DNA of 64,000 bases from Holtiella tumoricola (GTDB lineage: Bacteria; Bacillota; Clostridia; Lachnospirales; Cellulosilyticaceae): NCBI RefSeq assembly GCF_027857615.1, contig NZ_JAQIFT010000048.1, forward strand, positions 1 through 64,000. Direction: 5' to 3'. Shown here one piece after another: positions 1 through 6,504 of this stretch. The stretch's first letter is position 1, and the number at the start of each line of letters is the position of its first letter. A program made the position numbers and the translations under genes. Below the pieces are notes generated by a model, which made no database searches, was not told the origin of the DNA, and was given only the letters and a program-made list of their open reading frames with translations.

Positions 1-288
1 GATTCATTGCATATTCTAAGGAAAATATATGTTTCTCACAATTCTAATGAACTCATTAAAATATATCAAAGTAATGGAGAGAAAATTATTATTAGAGTGT
101 AGAATCATCATACACCTATTTATTTATCTATATATGCTGAAGAAGTACAGGTGTGTGGAAAGAGTATAGAGGAAGGTGAAATGATAATTTATATTAACAA
201 AATACTAAGAGATACTATATATAGAATTGAGATAGAGAGTATAAAAGAGAGGGAGTTTTTAAGCTTTCTAGAAGTGAGACAAAAATAA
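1..288 (+). pseudogene. 3' part of a gene interrupted by an in-frame TAG (probable phage structural protein)
   Basis: Frame 1 is open from the window edge to TAA at 286-288 except for a TAG at 100-102. Before the stop it reads about 33 residues (DSLHILRKIY...), after it about 61 residues ending LEVRQK. The composition is coding-like and the gene lies directly before a holin/endolysin pair, which suggests the end of a phage tail or baseplate gene. I do not recognise the family. Either it is a broken gene or two separate short reading frames; the first is favoured because both halves share one frame with no start signal between them. The 5' end is outside the window. Confidence 0.45.
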
Positions 289-290
289 GC

Positions 291-329
291 AAAAAAAGAT
301 GATTAACTTAATAGTTATCATCTTTTTTT
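291..329. terminator. Rho-independent terminator, bidirectional
   Basis: A run of A followed by GATGAT pairs with ATCATC and a run of seven T around a short TTAA-containing loop. It closes the interrupted upstream gene and precedes the small holin-like gene. Confidence 0.75.
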
Positions 330-348
330 GCTGTAGGAGGAGAAAAAT

Positions 349-468
349 ATGGATATAGATGTAATTCAGACACTAGTAAGTAGTTTAGGAATTCCTATTG
401 TAATGGTAGGCGCATGTGGATTTTTTATATGGAAAATGTATCAAGCACAGTTGGCAGACAAAGAATGA
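349..468 (+). CDS. Short BhlA/UviB holin-like protein, truncated paralogue
   Basis: A 39-residue reading frame starts at ATG 349 behind a strong ribosome binding site (AGGAGG, about 335-340). It begins MDIDVIQTLVSSLGIPIVMV and matches the N-terminus of the next gene (MDVSTVESLIASLGVPIFVM) nearly residue for residue, including the single membrane segment with CGFF(I/V)WK. It stops after QLADKE, where the neighbour continues with about 45 residues of cytoplasmic helix. BhlA/UviB proteins are small holin-like or bacteriocin-associated membrane proteins. This copy keeps only the membrane anchor, so it is either a truncated duplicate or a small regulator of the full-length protein (antiholin-like). 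That second reading is inference. Confidence 0.6.
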   Translation: MDIDVIQTLVSSLGIPIVMVGACGFFIWKMYQAQLADKE

Positions 469-556
469 TTTGAGAAAGTAAATAAGGCATAGAAAAGGCA
501 CTAGAGATAGTGTTATTTTTTATGCCTTTTAATACATAAGAGAAAAGAGGTTTGTT

Positions 557-805
557 ATGGACGTATCAACAGTAGAAAGTTTAATTGCAAGTTTAGGTGT
601 TCCTATTTTTGTAATGGTGGCATGTGGTTTTTTTGTATGGAAATTATGGCAGCAACAAGTAGCAGATAAGGACAAGCTTTATGTAGAACTTGCAGAAAGT
701 AGAATGGTAAATCAGAAAGCAATAGAGACAATAGCTATTTATGCAAGCAAGCTGGATGACATTCAAGACGATGTTAAAGAAATCAAACAGAAAGTAGGCG
801 CTTAA
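557..805 (+). CDS. BhlA/UviB family holin-like protein
   Basis: 82 residues with one hydrophobic segment near residues 13-32 (ASLGVPIFVMVACGFFVWKL) followed by a charged helix. This layout and the GVPIFVMVACGFF(V)WK signature are typical of the BhlA/UviB family, small holin-like membrane proteins of Firmicute phages and bacteriocin loci. The endolysin starts 2 bp after its stop, so the two form a lysis cassette: the holin-like protein would permeabilise the membrane and release or activate the muramidase. The start at ATG 557 has a GAGG-type ribosome binding site. A shorter paralogue lies upstream, so the gene has been duplicated. Confidence 0.8.
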   Translation: MDVSTVESLIASLGVPIFVMVACGFFVWKLWQQQVADKDKLYVELAESRMVNQKAIETIAIYASKLDDIQDDVKEIKQKVGA

Positions 806-807
806 TA

Positions 808-1419
808 ATGAATATATCTAAGATTGGAATTGACCTTATAAAATCATTTGAGGGGTGTTACCTTAAAGCATATAAATGCCCAGCTGGAGTGTGGACTATT
901 GGGTGGGGAACTACAGAGCCTATTAATGGGGTTAAGCCACATGAAGGCATGAGCATAACTCAGCAACAGGCAGATGATCTCCTTGTTAAAAATCTTAAGT
1001 CGTATGAAAATGCAGTGAATAAATATGTTACCTATACAAAGTTGAATCAAAATCAATATGATGCTCTTGTAAGTTTTACATATAACTGTGGAGCTGGTGC
1101 ACTTCAAAAAAGTGATTTGCTCAAGAAACTTAATAAAGGAGATGTGTTAGGTGCAGCAGATGAGTTCCTACGTTGGAATAAAGGAGGAGGAAAGGTACTC
1201 TCTGGTCTAGTAAGAAGAAGAGAAGCTGAAAAAAAACTATTTTTAAAGGAGGATAAAGAAGTGATTAAAAAAGTTAAAATTAAACTCAATGGTGTGGAAA
1301 AGAATGTTGAAGCTATAGAAAAAGATGGACACAACTATGTAAAGCTACAAGATCTCAGAGATGGGAAGATTGATATTGGTTATGATGGTGTACCTGTTAT
1401 CCAAGTAAAAGTACAATAA
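808..1419 (+). CDS. Phage endolysin, GH24 (T4-type) lysozyme with C-terminal extension
   Basis: 203 residues. Residues 1 to about 145 form a glycoside hydrolase family 24 domain: the catalytic Glu lies in SFEGCYLKAY (about Glu15), followed by WTIGWGTT and the NQNQYDALVSFTYNCG core. It should cleave the MurNAc-GlcNAc bond of peptidoglycan. There is no signal peptide, so export depends on the holin-like neighbour, whose stop is 2 bp upstream. Residues about 150-203 form a separate lysine-rich beta domain with YVKLQDLRDG, resembling copper amine oxidase N-type or wall-binding modules. A strong AGGAGG (1247-1252) followed by GTG 1261 in the same frame could produce this C-terminal domain alone. 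Confidence 0.88.
   Translation: MNISKIGIDLIKSFEGCYLKAYKCPAGVWTIGWGTTEPINGVKPHEGMSITQQQADDLLVKNLKSYENAVNKYVTYTKLNQNQYDALVSFTYNCGAGALQKSDLLKKLNKGDVLGAADEFLRWNKGGGKVLSGLVRRREAEKKLFLKEDKEVIKKVKIKLNGVEKNVEAIEKDGHNYVKLQDLRDGKIDIGYDGVPVIQVKVQ
1245..1263 (+). promoter_or_regulatory. Internal ribosome binding site and GTG start inside the endolysin gene
   Basis: AAAGGAGG at 1245-1252 stands 8 nt before an in-frame GTG at 1261, codon 152 of the endolysin. Translation from here would give a 52-residue protein containing only the C-terminal domain. Some clostridial and other Gram-positive endolysins use an internal start to make free wall-binding subunits that assemble with the full-length enzyme. Position, spacing and domain boundary all fit that here. 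Confidence 0.55.
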
Positions 1420-1645
1420 TATGTTTTAAGTCATTGGCTTTGTTGAACTATGATAAAATATATGGTACTATTATGGAACTAAAAAGTTTAGCTGACAAAA
1501 ATCTATTCATAAATTACATAAAATACATATAATAAATACACTGAAAAGCACTATACAACAGAAAAAAATAAGCCCTGGTCATTCAAATGGAATATCAACT
1601 ATAATAAAAGTCATCTAACCAAATAGTTATTTAAGAAGCAAATAG
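1420..1645. other. AT-rich intergenic stretch after the endolysin
   Basis: No convincing gene. Short open stretches such as ATG 1475 (about 19 codons) lack ribosome binding sites. With the terminator at 1646-1685 it separates the lysis cassette from the next small gene. Confidence 0.4.
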
Positions 1646-1685
1646 AAATAAAAGGTAGAGCCTTGGCCCTACCTTTTATTTTTTT
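1646..1685. terminator. Rho-independent terminator
   Basis: AAATAAAAGGTAG pairs with CTACCTTTTATTT around an AGCCTTGGCC loop, followed by a T-run. It ends transcription from the lysis cassette. Confidence 0.75.
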
Positions 1686-1702
1686 ACCTAAATATTTTAG
1701 GA

Positions 1703-1730
1703 ACATCCTTGTCCAGTGTTGCATAAATTA
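1703..1730 (+). promoter_or_regulatory. Possible sigma-K-type promoter
   Basis: CATAAATTA (1722-1730) fits the sigma-K -10 consensus CATANNNTA exactly, and an AC at 1703-1704 lies 17 nt upstream where the sigma-K -35 AC is expected. An overlapping sigma-A-like reading (TTGTCC, 17 nt, TATTGT at 1709-1737) is possible but poorer. The downstream gene codes for a Cys-rich small protein, which would suit late mother-cell expression. Confidence 0.35.
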
Positions 1731-1765
1731 TTATTGTAAAACAATTTAAGAAAGGAGATGTTATA

Positions 1766-2059
1766 ATGGCTTGTAATTGTAGAAGATGTAACGATTGGCG
1801 TAATGAAGAAGTAAGAGAAGAAAGAGTAAGAGGAGAAAGTGTAAGAGGGGTACGTAATTGTCGACCATTAGTTAATGACATAAATCGACTTATTAAAGAT
1901 ATCAGAGAAGACGCCGAAGCATTAGATCGTAAATTTGATGAGTTAGAAGATAGAGGATGTATTAGAGGCGTAAATTCAGGGGATGATGACTGGAATTGGG
2001 ACTGCCATTGGGATTGTTGGAATTGGTGCAATAGACACTGTAACAACAGAAGAGGATAA
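1766..2059 (+). CDS. Small Cys/Trp/Arg-rich protein, possible spore coat component
   Basis: 97 residues with a strong ribosome binding site (AAAGGAG, about 1751-1757). The N-terminus MACNCRRCNDWRNEE is Cys/Arg-rich, the middle (LVNDINRLIKDIREDAEALD) is a predicted amphipathic helix, and the C-terminus is an unusual Trp/Cys/Asp tract (WNWDCHWDCWNWCNRHC). I do not recognise a family. Eight or more Cys with many aromatic residues and a sigma-K-like promoter suggest a cross-linked coat-like protein, but this is inference; a metal-binding phage-island protein is the alternative. The overlapping reading frame on the other strand has no ribosome binding site and is a shadow. Confidence 0.6.
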   Translation: MACNCRRCNDWRNEEVREERVRGESVRGVRNCRPLVNDINRLIKDIREDAEALDRKFDELEDRGCIRGVNSGDDDWNWDCHWDCWNWCNRHCNNRRG

Positions 2060-2369
2060 ATATAAAACCGTAGATAAACTAAGAAGTAGGTTAGGAGAAC
2101 CCTTCTTAATTTATTAAATAATTGCTAGGGCTGTATTTAAAACTAGAACAAATTCCTCCTTATTAAAAATACAACAATGTAACATGCTATAGAAAGAAAG
2201 GTAACCTGATAAAATCCAAGTTACCTTTCTTTTTAATTATCAATTTAAACGATAAAATAAAATAATTACTATTATGTAGAAGTACAAAGGTATATATTTA
2301 TTTTATGATAAAACCGATAGTATTAGTAAACAAATATCAATATAAAATTTGAAAGAGGAGAAATTAGAT
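2060..2369. other. Intergenic stretch with terminator
   Basis: No gene found. It contains a weak 7-bp hairpin near 2079-2107 and a strong terminator at 2191-2234. The rest is AT-rich leader for the next gene. Confidence 0.4.
2191..2234 (+). terminator. Rho-independent terminator
   Basis: AGAAAGGTAAC pairs with GTTACCTTTCT around a loop of about 14 nt and is followed by TTTTT. Confidence 0.75.
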
Positions 2370-2909
2370 ATGAAAATTAGTACTAATATGAGTTATGCAG
2401 AAGCATTGAATCTACATAATAAAGTGAATAAAACTACAGAGGAACAAGATAAACTCTGGAATGAACGAGCAAATAATCAAGCACTAGACAGGGCTCTATA
2501 CCTTAATGACTTATCTAAAGTATATGAAGAACAATTTAAAGCAGAAAATCTAGCGAAAAAGCTAGCTAAGGGAGAAAGCTTAACAAAAGAAGAAAGAGCA
2601 TATTTAGAAAAAGTAAATCCACAATTGCTTAAAGATGCTGAGAAAGCAAAACAAGAGGCAGAAAATCTGAAAAATCAACTAAAGAATGCAAAAGATAAGC
2701 AGACTGCTCAGAAACTTATAGAACAAGCTAGTTTTCAGGCAAATGCAGTAGCTAAATATAATAAGCAATATGCCGATCTCTTAAAAGAAGCAATATCAAA
2801 AGTATGTAGTGACGAGCAAGGATATAAACATGATAATGATAAAACAAATACTATAGACAATCTATTTGTAAGAGATTCAAATGAATCATCAGTTGATTTC
2901 TACTCCTAA
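2370..2909 (+). CDS. Hypothetical coiled-coil protein
   Basis: 179 residues from ATG 2370, chosen because GAGGAG (about 2355-2360) lies 9 nt upstream; a TTG 21 nt earlier has no such site. It is Lys/Glu/Ala/Gln-rich with no membrane segment or signal peptide. Residues about 45-140 form a long predicted coiled coil, interrupted by the helix-turn LAKGESLTKEERAYLEKVNP. The C-terminus is polar and looks disordered. I do not recognise a function. It is a single gene flanked by terminators at the edge of the phage-like region. Confidence 0.6.
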   Translation: MKISTNMSYAEALNLHNKVNKTTEEQDKLWNERANNQALDRALYLNDLSKVYEEQFKAENLAKKLAKGESLTKEERAYLEKVNPQLLKDAEKAKQEAENLKNQLKNAKDKQTAQKLIEQASFQANAVAKYNKQYADLLKEAISKVCSDEQGYKHDNDKTNTIDNLFVRDSNESSVDFYS

Positions 2910-3532
2910 ATAAAGGGTATAAATTAATTAAATGTCGTCAATGGTATGAAATATATGGAAAAAAGTAGTTTATTAAAAGAATAGATTATATGAAAAAAGT
3001 ATAAAAAAAGTAGTCCTAAAAAATATCTTATGTGTAAAAATACAAAAGAAAGGCAATGTGCATTAAAAAAAGGGTTGTTAAGGGGACACATTGCCTTGAA
3101 TAAGGGTTTACTCTCTTCAAAAGATATAGAGATAAAGAGATAACATTAATAGAATATAATATAAAGGGTATAAATGGACAAAAAATGTAGTAAACAGTAA
3201 TAAAAATGTACTGAAATTAATATTATTAAATAAAAAACGTTGAAATAATAACATATGTTATGTTTTAATAGGTGTAGGGGAAGTAAGGGTTACATAAATA
3301 GATATTAATAGGTAAAGAAGATTATCAGGGAGAAAAAGAGACTAACTGGGGAGCTAGTCTCTTTTTTTGTATGTAACCTTCTATATAAAGAGTAATATAA
3401 GCATAATTAAATACACAAAACATGCAAATAATATCCTATAAATATAAAAGTATATAATTATGATTAAAAAGAAGAAAAATCTAAATAAGGTTATTAGATT
3501 AGGTAGAGGATAAACTCTACCTTTTGTTGCCT
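2910..3532. other. Long AT-rich intergenic region with several hairpins
   Basis: No coding sequence with a ribosome binding site is apparent. It holds a 10-bp inverted repeat (AGGCAATGTG at 3051-3060 with CACATTGCCT at 3087-3096, loop 26 nt), the terminator at 3333-3368 and a GGTAGAG/CTCTACC hairpin near 3501-3523. It may be decayed island sequence at the boundary with the core genome. Confidence 0.45.
3333..3368 (+). terminator. Rho-independent terminator
   Basis: AGAGACTA pairs with TAGTCTCT around ACTGGGGAGC, followed by seven or eight T. No recognised gene lies directly upstream, so an unannotated transcript may end here. Confidence 0.7.
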
Positions 3533-3560
3533 TTGACAAGAGTGTTATGTATAGTATACT
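3533..3560 (+). promoter_or_regulatory. Sigma-A promoter for mtaB
   Basis: TTGACA at 3533-3538 and TATACT at 3555-3560, 16 nt apart, about 90 bp before the mtaB start. Confidence 0.7.
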
Positions 3561-3651
3561 AATAAAGAATAAAAGGATAAAAGTAGATTATAAAAATAAG
3601 TTACTTCCTTAATATATAAAATTATTTAAAGAGATAGATGGAGGCAAATAT

Positions 3652-4962
3652 ATGGATTTCCAACCAAAAAGAATTAGTACATTTACTTTAGGATGTAAAG
3701 TTAACCAATATGATACAGAAGCAGTTGTAGAATTATTTAAAGCTGAAGGTTATGAAGAAGTTGCATTTGATGAAAAAGCAGATGTTTATATTGTTAATAC
3801 ATGTACAGTAACCCACTTAAGTGATCGTAAATGTAGACAAATGCTTAGAAAAACTAAAAAATTGAATCCTAATAGTGTTTTAATTGCTATGGGATGCTAT
3901 GCACAAGCAGCTGGTGAACAAATTAAAATAGATGTACCAGAGGTAGATTTAATTGTAGGAACTAATAAGCGAAATGAAATTATTCAACTTGTAGAAAACT
4001 ATAAGATGAATCAAGAAGAATATAACTTTGTTGGTAATATTATGGATGTAGAAGAATTTGAAGAACTGCATATTAGTAATATGGGCGAACATACAAGGGC
4101 CTATTTAAAAATTCAAGAGGGCTGCAATAATTATTGCACTTACTGTATTATTCCTTATGTAAGAGGAAAAATTCGTAGCCGTAAAATAGAAAATGTAATT
4201 CAAGAGGCTAAACGACTTATAGAAGCTGGTTTTAAAGAAATTATCTTAACAGGAATACATGTAGCTTCTTATGGGAAAGATTTAGGTAATACATCGCTTA
4301 TTGAGGCTATTTCTGCTATTCATGATTTAGAAGGATTGGAACGTATCAGATTAAGTTCTATTGAGCCAGTTGTTGTTACACAGGAATTTTTAGAAGCTAT
4401 CGCAAAACTTCCTAAGCTTTGTCATCATTTCCATCTTTCTTTACAAAGTGGTTCGGATACCGTACTGAAACGTATGAATCGTAAGTACACAACTGAAGAA
4501 TATAGACAAAGTGTTGAAGAACTGAGAAGGATCTGGCCAGATGTAGCGATTACAACGGACATTATTGTAGGGTTCCCTGGAGAAACAAAAGAAGAATTTG
4601 AAGAAACAGCTCAATTTACACGTGAAATAGGTTTTGCTCAAGTTCATCTATTCCCATACTCAGTACGTGAAGGCACAGTAGCAGCAAAGATGAAAGAGCA
4701 ATTAGATAGTCAAGCAAAAGATGAGCGCCTTAAAGCACTAAAAGTGATAACAGATGCATCACAACATGCTTTTATGGAACAATTTGTAGAAACAAATATG
4801 GAAGTCTTATTTGAAAAGTCAGAAGCAGGTAAGGCACATGGTTATACAAGTAATTACATTAAGGTAGAAGTAGTGACATCAGACAACCTCGTGAATACTT
4901 TAAAAACTGTACATGTTGAATGTAAAGTAGGAGAAGCTTTAGAAGGAAAATGTATCGATTAA
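3652..4962 (+). CDS. mtaB: tRNA (N6-L-threonylcarbamoyladenosine(37)-C2)-methylthiotransferase MtaB
   Basis: 436 residues, normal length for the family. The N-terminal methylthiotransferase domain has the three 4Fe-4S cysteines (TLGCKVNQYDTEA, NTCTVTH, MGCYAQ); the radical-SAM domain has CNNYCTYC within EGCNNYCTYCIIPYVRG. A C-terminal TRAM-like region follows from about residue 375. It uses SAM and a sacrificial cluster to convert t6A37 to ms2t6A37 in ANN-decoding tRNAs. The TLGCKVNQYDTEA signature favours MtaB (YqeV type) over MiaB or RimO. ATG 3652 follows a GGAGG-like site. First gene of a co-oriented run with its own promoter. Confidence 0.93.
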   Translation: MDFQPKRISTFTLGCKVNQYDTEAVVELFKAEGYEEVAFDEKADVYIVNTCTVTHLSDRKCRQMLRKTKKLNPNSVLIAMGCYAQAAGEQIKIDVPEVDLIVGTNKRNEIIQLVENYKMNQEEYNFVGNIMDVEEFEELHISNMGEHTRAYLKIQEGCNNYCTYCIIPYVRGKIRSRKIENVIQEAKRLIEAGFKEIILTGIHVASYGKDLGNTSLIEAISAIHDLEGLERIRLSSIEPVVVTQEFLEAIAKLPKLCHHFHLSLQSGSDTVLKRMNRKYTTEEYRQSVEELRRIWPDVAITTDIIVGFPGETKEEFEETAQFTREIGFAQVHLFPYSVREGTVAAKMKEQLDSQAKDERLKALKVITDASQHAFMEQFVETNMEVLFEKSEAGKAHGYTSNYIKVEVVTSDNLVNTLKTVHVECKVGEALEGKCID

Positions 4963-5048
4963 TGCGATGATTTTGTATTTGCATATAGGCTAGGATTGTA
5001 TTATCATATAGCTAAGATAGAAAGTGTAAATATTGGAAGGTGATGCAA

Positions 5049-5300
5049 ATGAAGAATTTTAACGAAACTGTGCAATTTCATTTTGATATGCCTGAAAAGG
5101 CATCAACACGTGATATATTAATGGATGTTTATATGGCATTAAATGAAAAAGGATATAATCCTATTAATCAAATTGTAGGATATATTATGTCAGGAGATCC
5201 TACCTATATTACAAGTCACAATGGAGCACGCAATAAGATTAGAAAACTAGAAAGAGACGAAATATTAGAGGAACTTGTAGCTTATTATTTAAAAAAATAA
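5049..5300 (+). CDS. ireB: IreB family regulatory phosphoprotein (UPF0297)
   Basis: 83 residues from ATG 5049, placed by GGAAGG at 5035-5040; a GTG at 5040 overlaps that site and is unlikely. The sequence has the family features QFHFDMPE, RDILMDVY, KGYNPINQIVGYIMSGDPTY and NARNKIRKLERDE-type C-terminal helix (here NGARNKIRKLERDE). In Enterococcus faecalis, IreB is phosphorylated on threonine by the PASTA kinase IreK and restrains cephalosporin resistance. The same three-gene order, ireB-ruvX-DUF1292, is conserved in Firmicutes. Confidence 0.9.
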   Translation: MKNFNETVQFHFDMPEKASTRDILMDVYMALNEKGYNPINQIVGYIMSGDPTYITSHNGARNKIRKLERDEILEELVAYYLKK

Positions 5301-5333
5301 GATGAAGGACCACGTATAGGAGGTTATTCGAAT

Positions 5334-5753
5334 TTGCGCATATTAGGACTAGATTTTGGAACAAAAACGACAGGCGTAGCTGTAAGTGATCCTTTAGGTT
5401 TAACAGCACAAGGCTTAGAAATTATTAGACGAACTGATACTTATAATCTCAAACCAACCATAAATAGAATACAAGAGATTTGTATAGAATATAAAGTAGA
5501 AAAGATTGTATTAGGCTATCCAAAGAATATGAATAACACTGAAGGTGAAAGATGTGAGCATACAGTTGTCTTTAAGAAAAAACTAGAAGCAAGCTTAAAT
5601 TTACCTGTGGAATTATGGGATGAACGTCTTACAACAATGGAAGCAGAAAATCTTATGATTAGTGCAGATATGAGTAGGCAAAAGAGGAAAAAAGTTATTG
5701 ATAAAATGGCAGCTGGACTAATTTTACAAAATTATTTAGATGCACATTACTAA
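5334..5753 (+). CDS. ruvX: Holliday junction resolvase-like / pre-16S rRNA nuclease RuvX (YqgF)
   Basis: 139 residues, RNase H fold. Motifs: LDFGTKTTGVAVSD with the first catalytic Asp, VLGYPKNMNNTEG, WDERLTTMEA with Asp-Glu, and the C-terminal KVIDKMAAGLILQNYLD with the last acidic residue. YqgF proteins trim the 16S rRNA 5' end and have been described as alternative Holliday junction resolvases. TTG 5334 is the start, set by TAGGAGG about 9 nt upstream. Lies 33 bp after ireB and 12 bp before the DUF1292 gene, so an operon is likely. Confidence 0.92.
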   Translation: MRILGLDFGTKTTGVAVSDPLGLTAQGLEIIRRTDTYNLKPTINRIQEICIEYKVEKIVLGYPKNMNNTEGERCEHTVVFKKKLEASLNLPVELWDERLTTMEAENLMISADMSRQKRKKVIDKMAAGLILQNYLDAHY

Positions 5754-5765
5754 AAGGGGATTACT

Positions 5766-6011
5766 ATGGAAAAAATAGAATTTTTTGATGAATTAACAGG
5801 TGAAACAATTTTATTTGAGCTCGTTGATTATGCTGTAATTGATGGTCACAAATACTTATTAGTAGCTGATGAAGAAGATAACGCAACCATCTTAAAAGAA
5901 ATTATTGATGATGGTGACGAGATTACTTATGAGCTAGTAGAAGATGATAATGAATTCCAAAAAGCAGCTTTAACGCTTATGGAAAGTGATGAATACGATA
6001 TCGAAATTTAA
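5766..6011 (+). CDS. DUF1292 protein (YrzB-like)
   Basis: 81 residues, very acidic, with the DUF1292 pattern: an N-terminal beta unit (EKIEFFDELTGETILFELVD), then HKYLLVADEEDNATILK and EITYELVEDDNEF. Function unknown. Third gene of the ireB-ruvX-DUF1292 block. A second, longer DUF1292 protein is encoded at 17228. Confidence 0.88.
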   Translation: MEKIEFFDELTGETILFELVDYAVIDGHKYLLVADEEDNATILKEIIDDGDEITYELVEDDNEFQKAALTLMESDEYDIEI

Positions 6012-6054
6012 TAAAACACATTAAGGAAAAGAATTGGTTAGAGGGGCGAATAAG

Positions 6055-6489
6055 ATGAATGCAGCAACATTTAAAGAGAGACTTAAGGAAAAAGGTTGTA
6101 AGTTAACAACACAACGTAGGGCAGTATTAGATATTTTAGTAGAAAATTGTGAAAAGCATCTTTCTACTGAAGAACTTTATACCTTAGTTAAAGCACGCTA
6201 TCCTGAAATTGGCCTTGCAACCGTTTATCGTACAGTACAACTTTTTGAGGAAATGGGCATTATCGATAAACTTTATTTTGATGAAGGATGCAGTAGATTT
6301 GAGCTAAGTCATCAAGAAAACCATCATCATCATCATTTGATTTGTTCAAAATGTAATAAAGTATTTGAGGTAGAAAATGATTTGCTTGCTGAAATCGAAT
6401 CCCATATTGAAGATAAATACAATTTTAAAGTAATGAATCATAATGTTACTTTTTATGGTTATTGTGAAACGTGTGCAAAAAATATGTAA
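6055..6489 (+). CDS. fur: Fur family metal-responsive repressor, probably Fur
   Basis: 144 residues from ATG 6055 (GAGGGGCG upstream); a TTG at 6034 would add seven residues. The winged helix spans about residues 1-80 (LTTQRRAVLDILVEN, GLATVYRTVQLFEEMGIIDK). The metal region HHHHHLICSKCNKVFEVE and terminal GYCETC supply the regulatory His cluster and the two CxxC zinc sites. The C-terminal pattern NFKVMNHNVTFYGYC resembles Bacillus Fur more than PerR, so an iron repressor is favoured, but PerR or Zur cannot be excluded from sequence alone. No partner gene marks its target. Confidence 0.85.
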   Translation: MNAATFKERLKEKGCKLTTQRRAVLDILVENCEKHLSTEELYTLVKARYPEIGLATVYRTVQLFEEMGIIDKLYFDEGCSRFELSHQENHHHHHLICSKCNKVFEVENDLLAEIESHIEDKYNFKVMNHNVTFYGYCETCAKNM

Positions 6490-6504
6490 AATGGAGGTGT
6501 AGTT

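Noticed and set aside
1684..2046. 120-residue - strand frame opposite the Cys/Trp-rich gene
   Set aside because: Ser/Leu/Gln-rich composition typical of an antisense shadow and no ribosome binding site; the + strand frame has a strong one.
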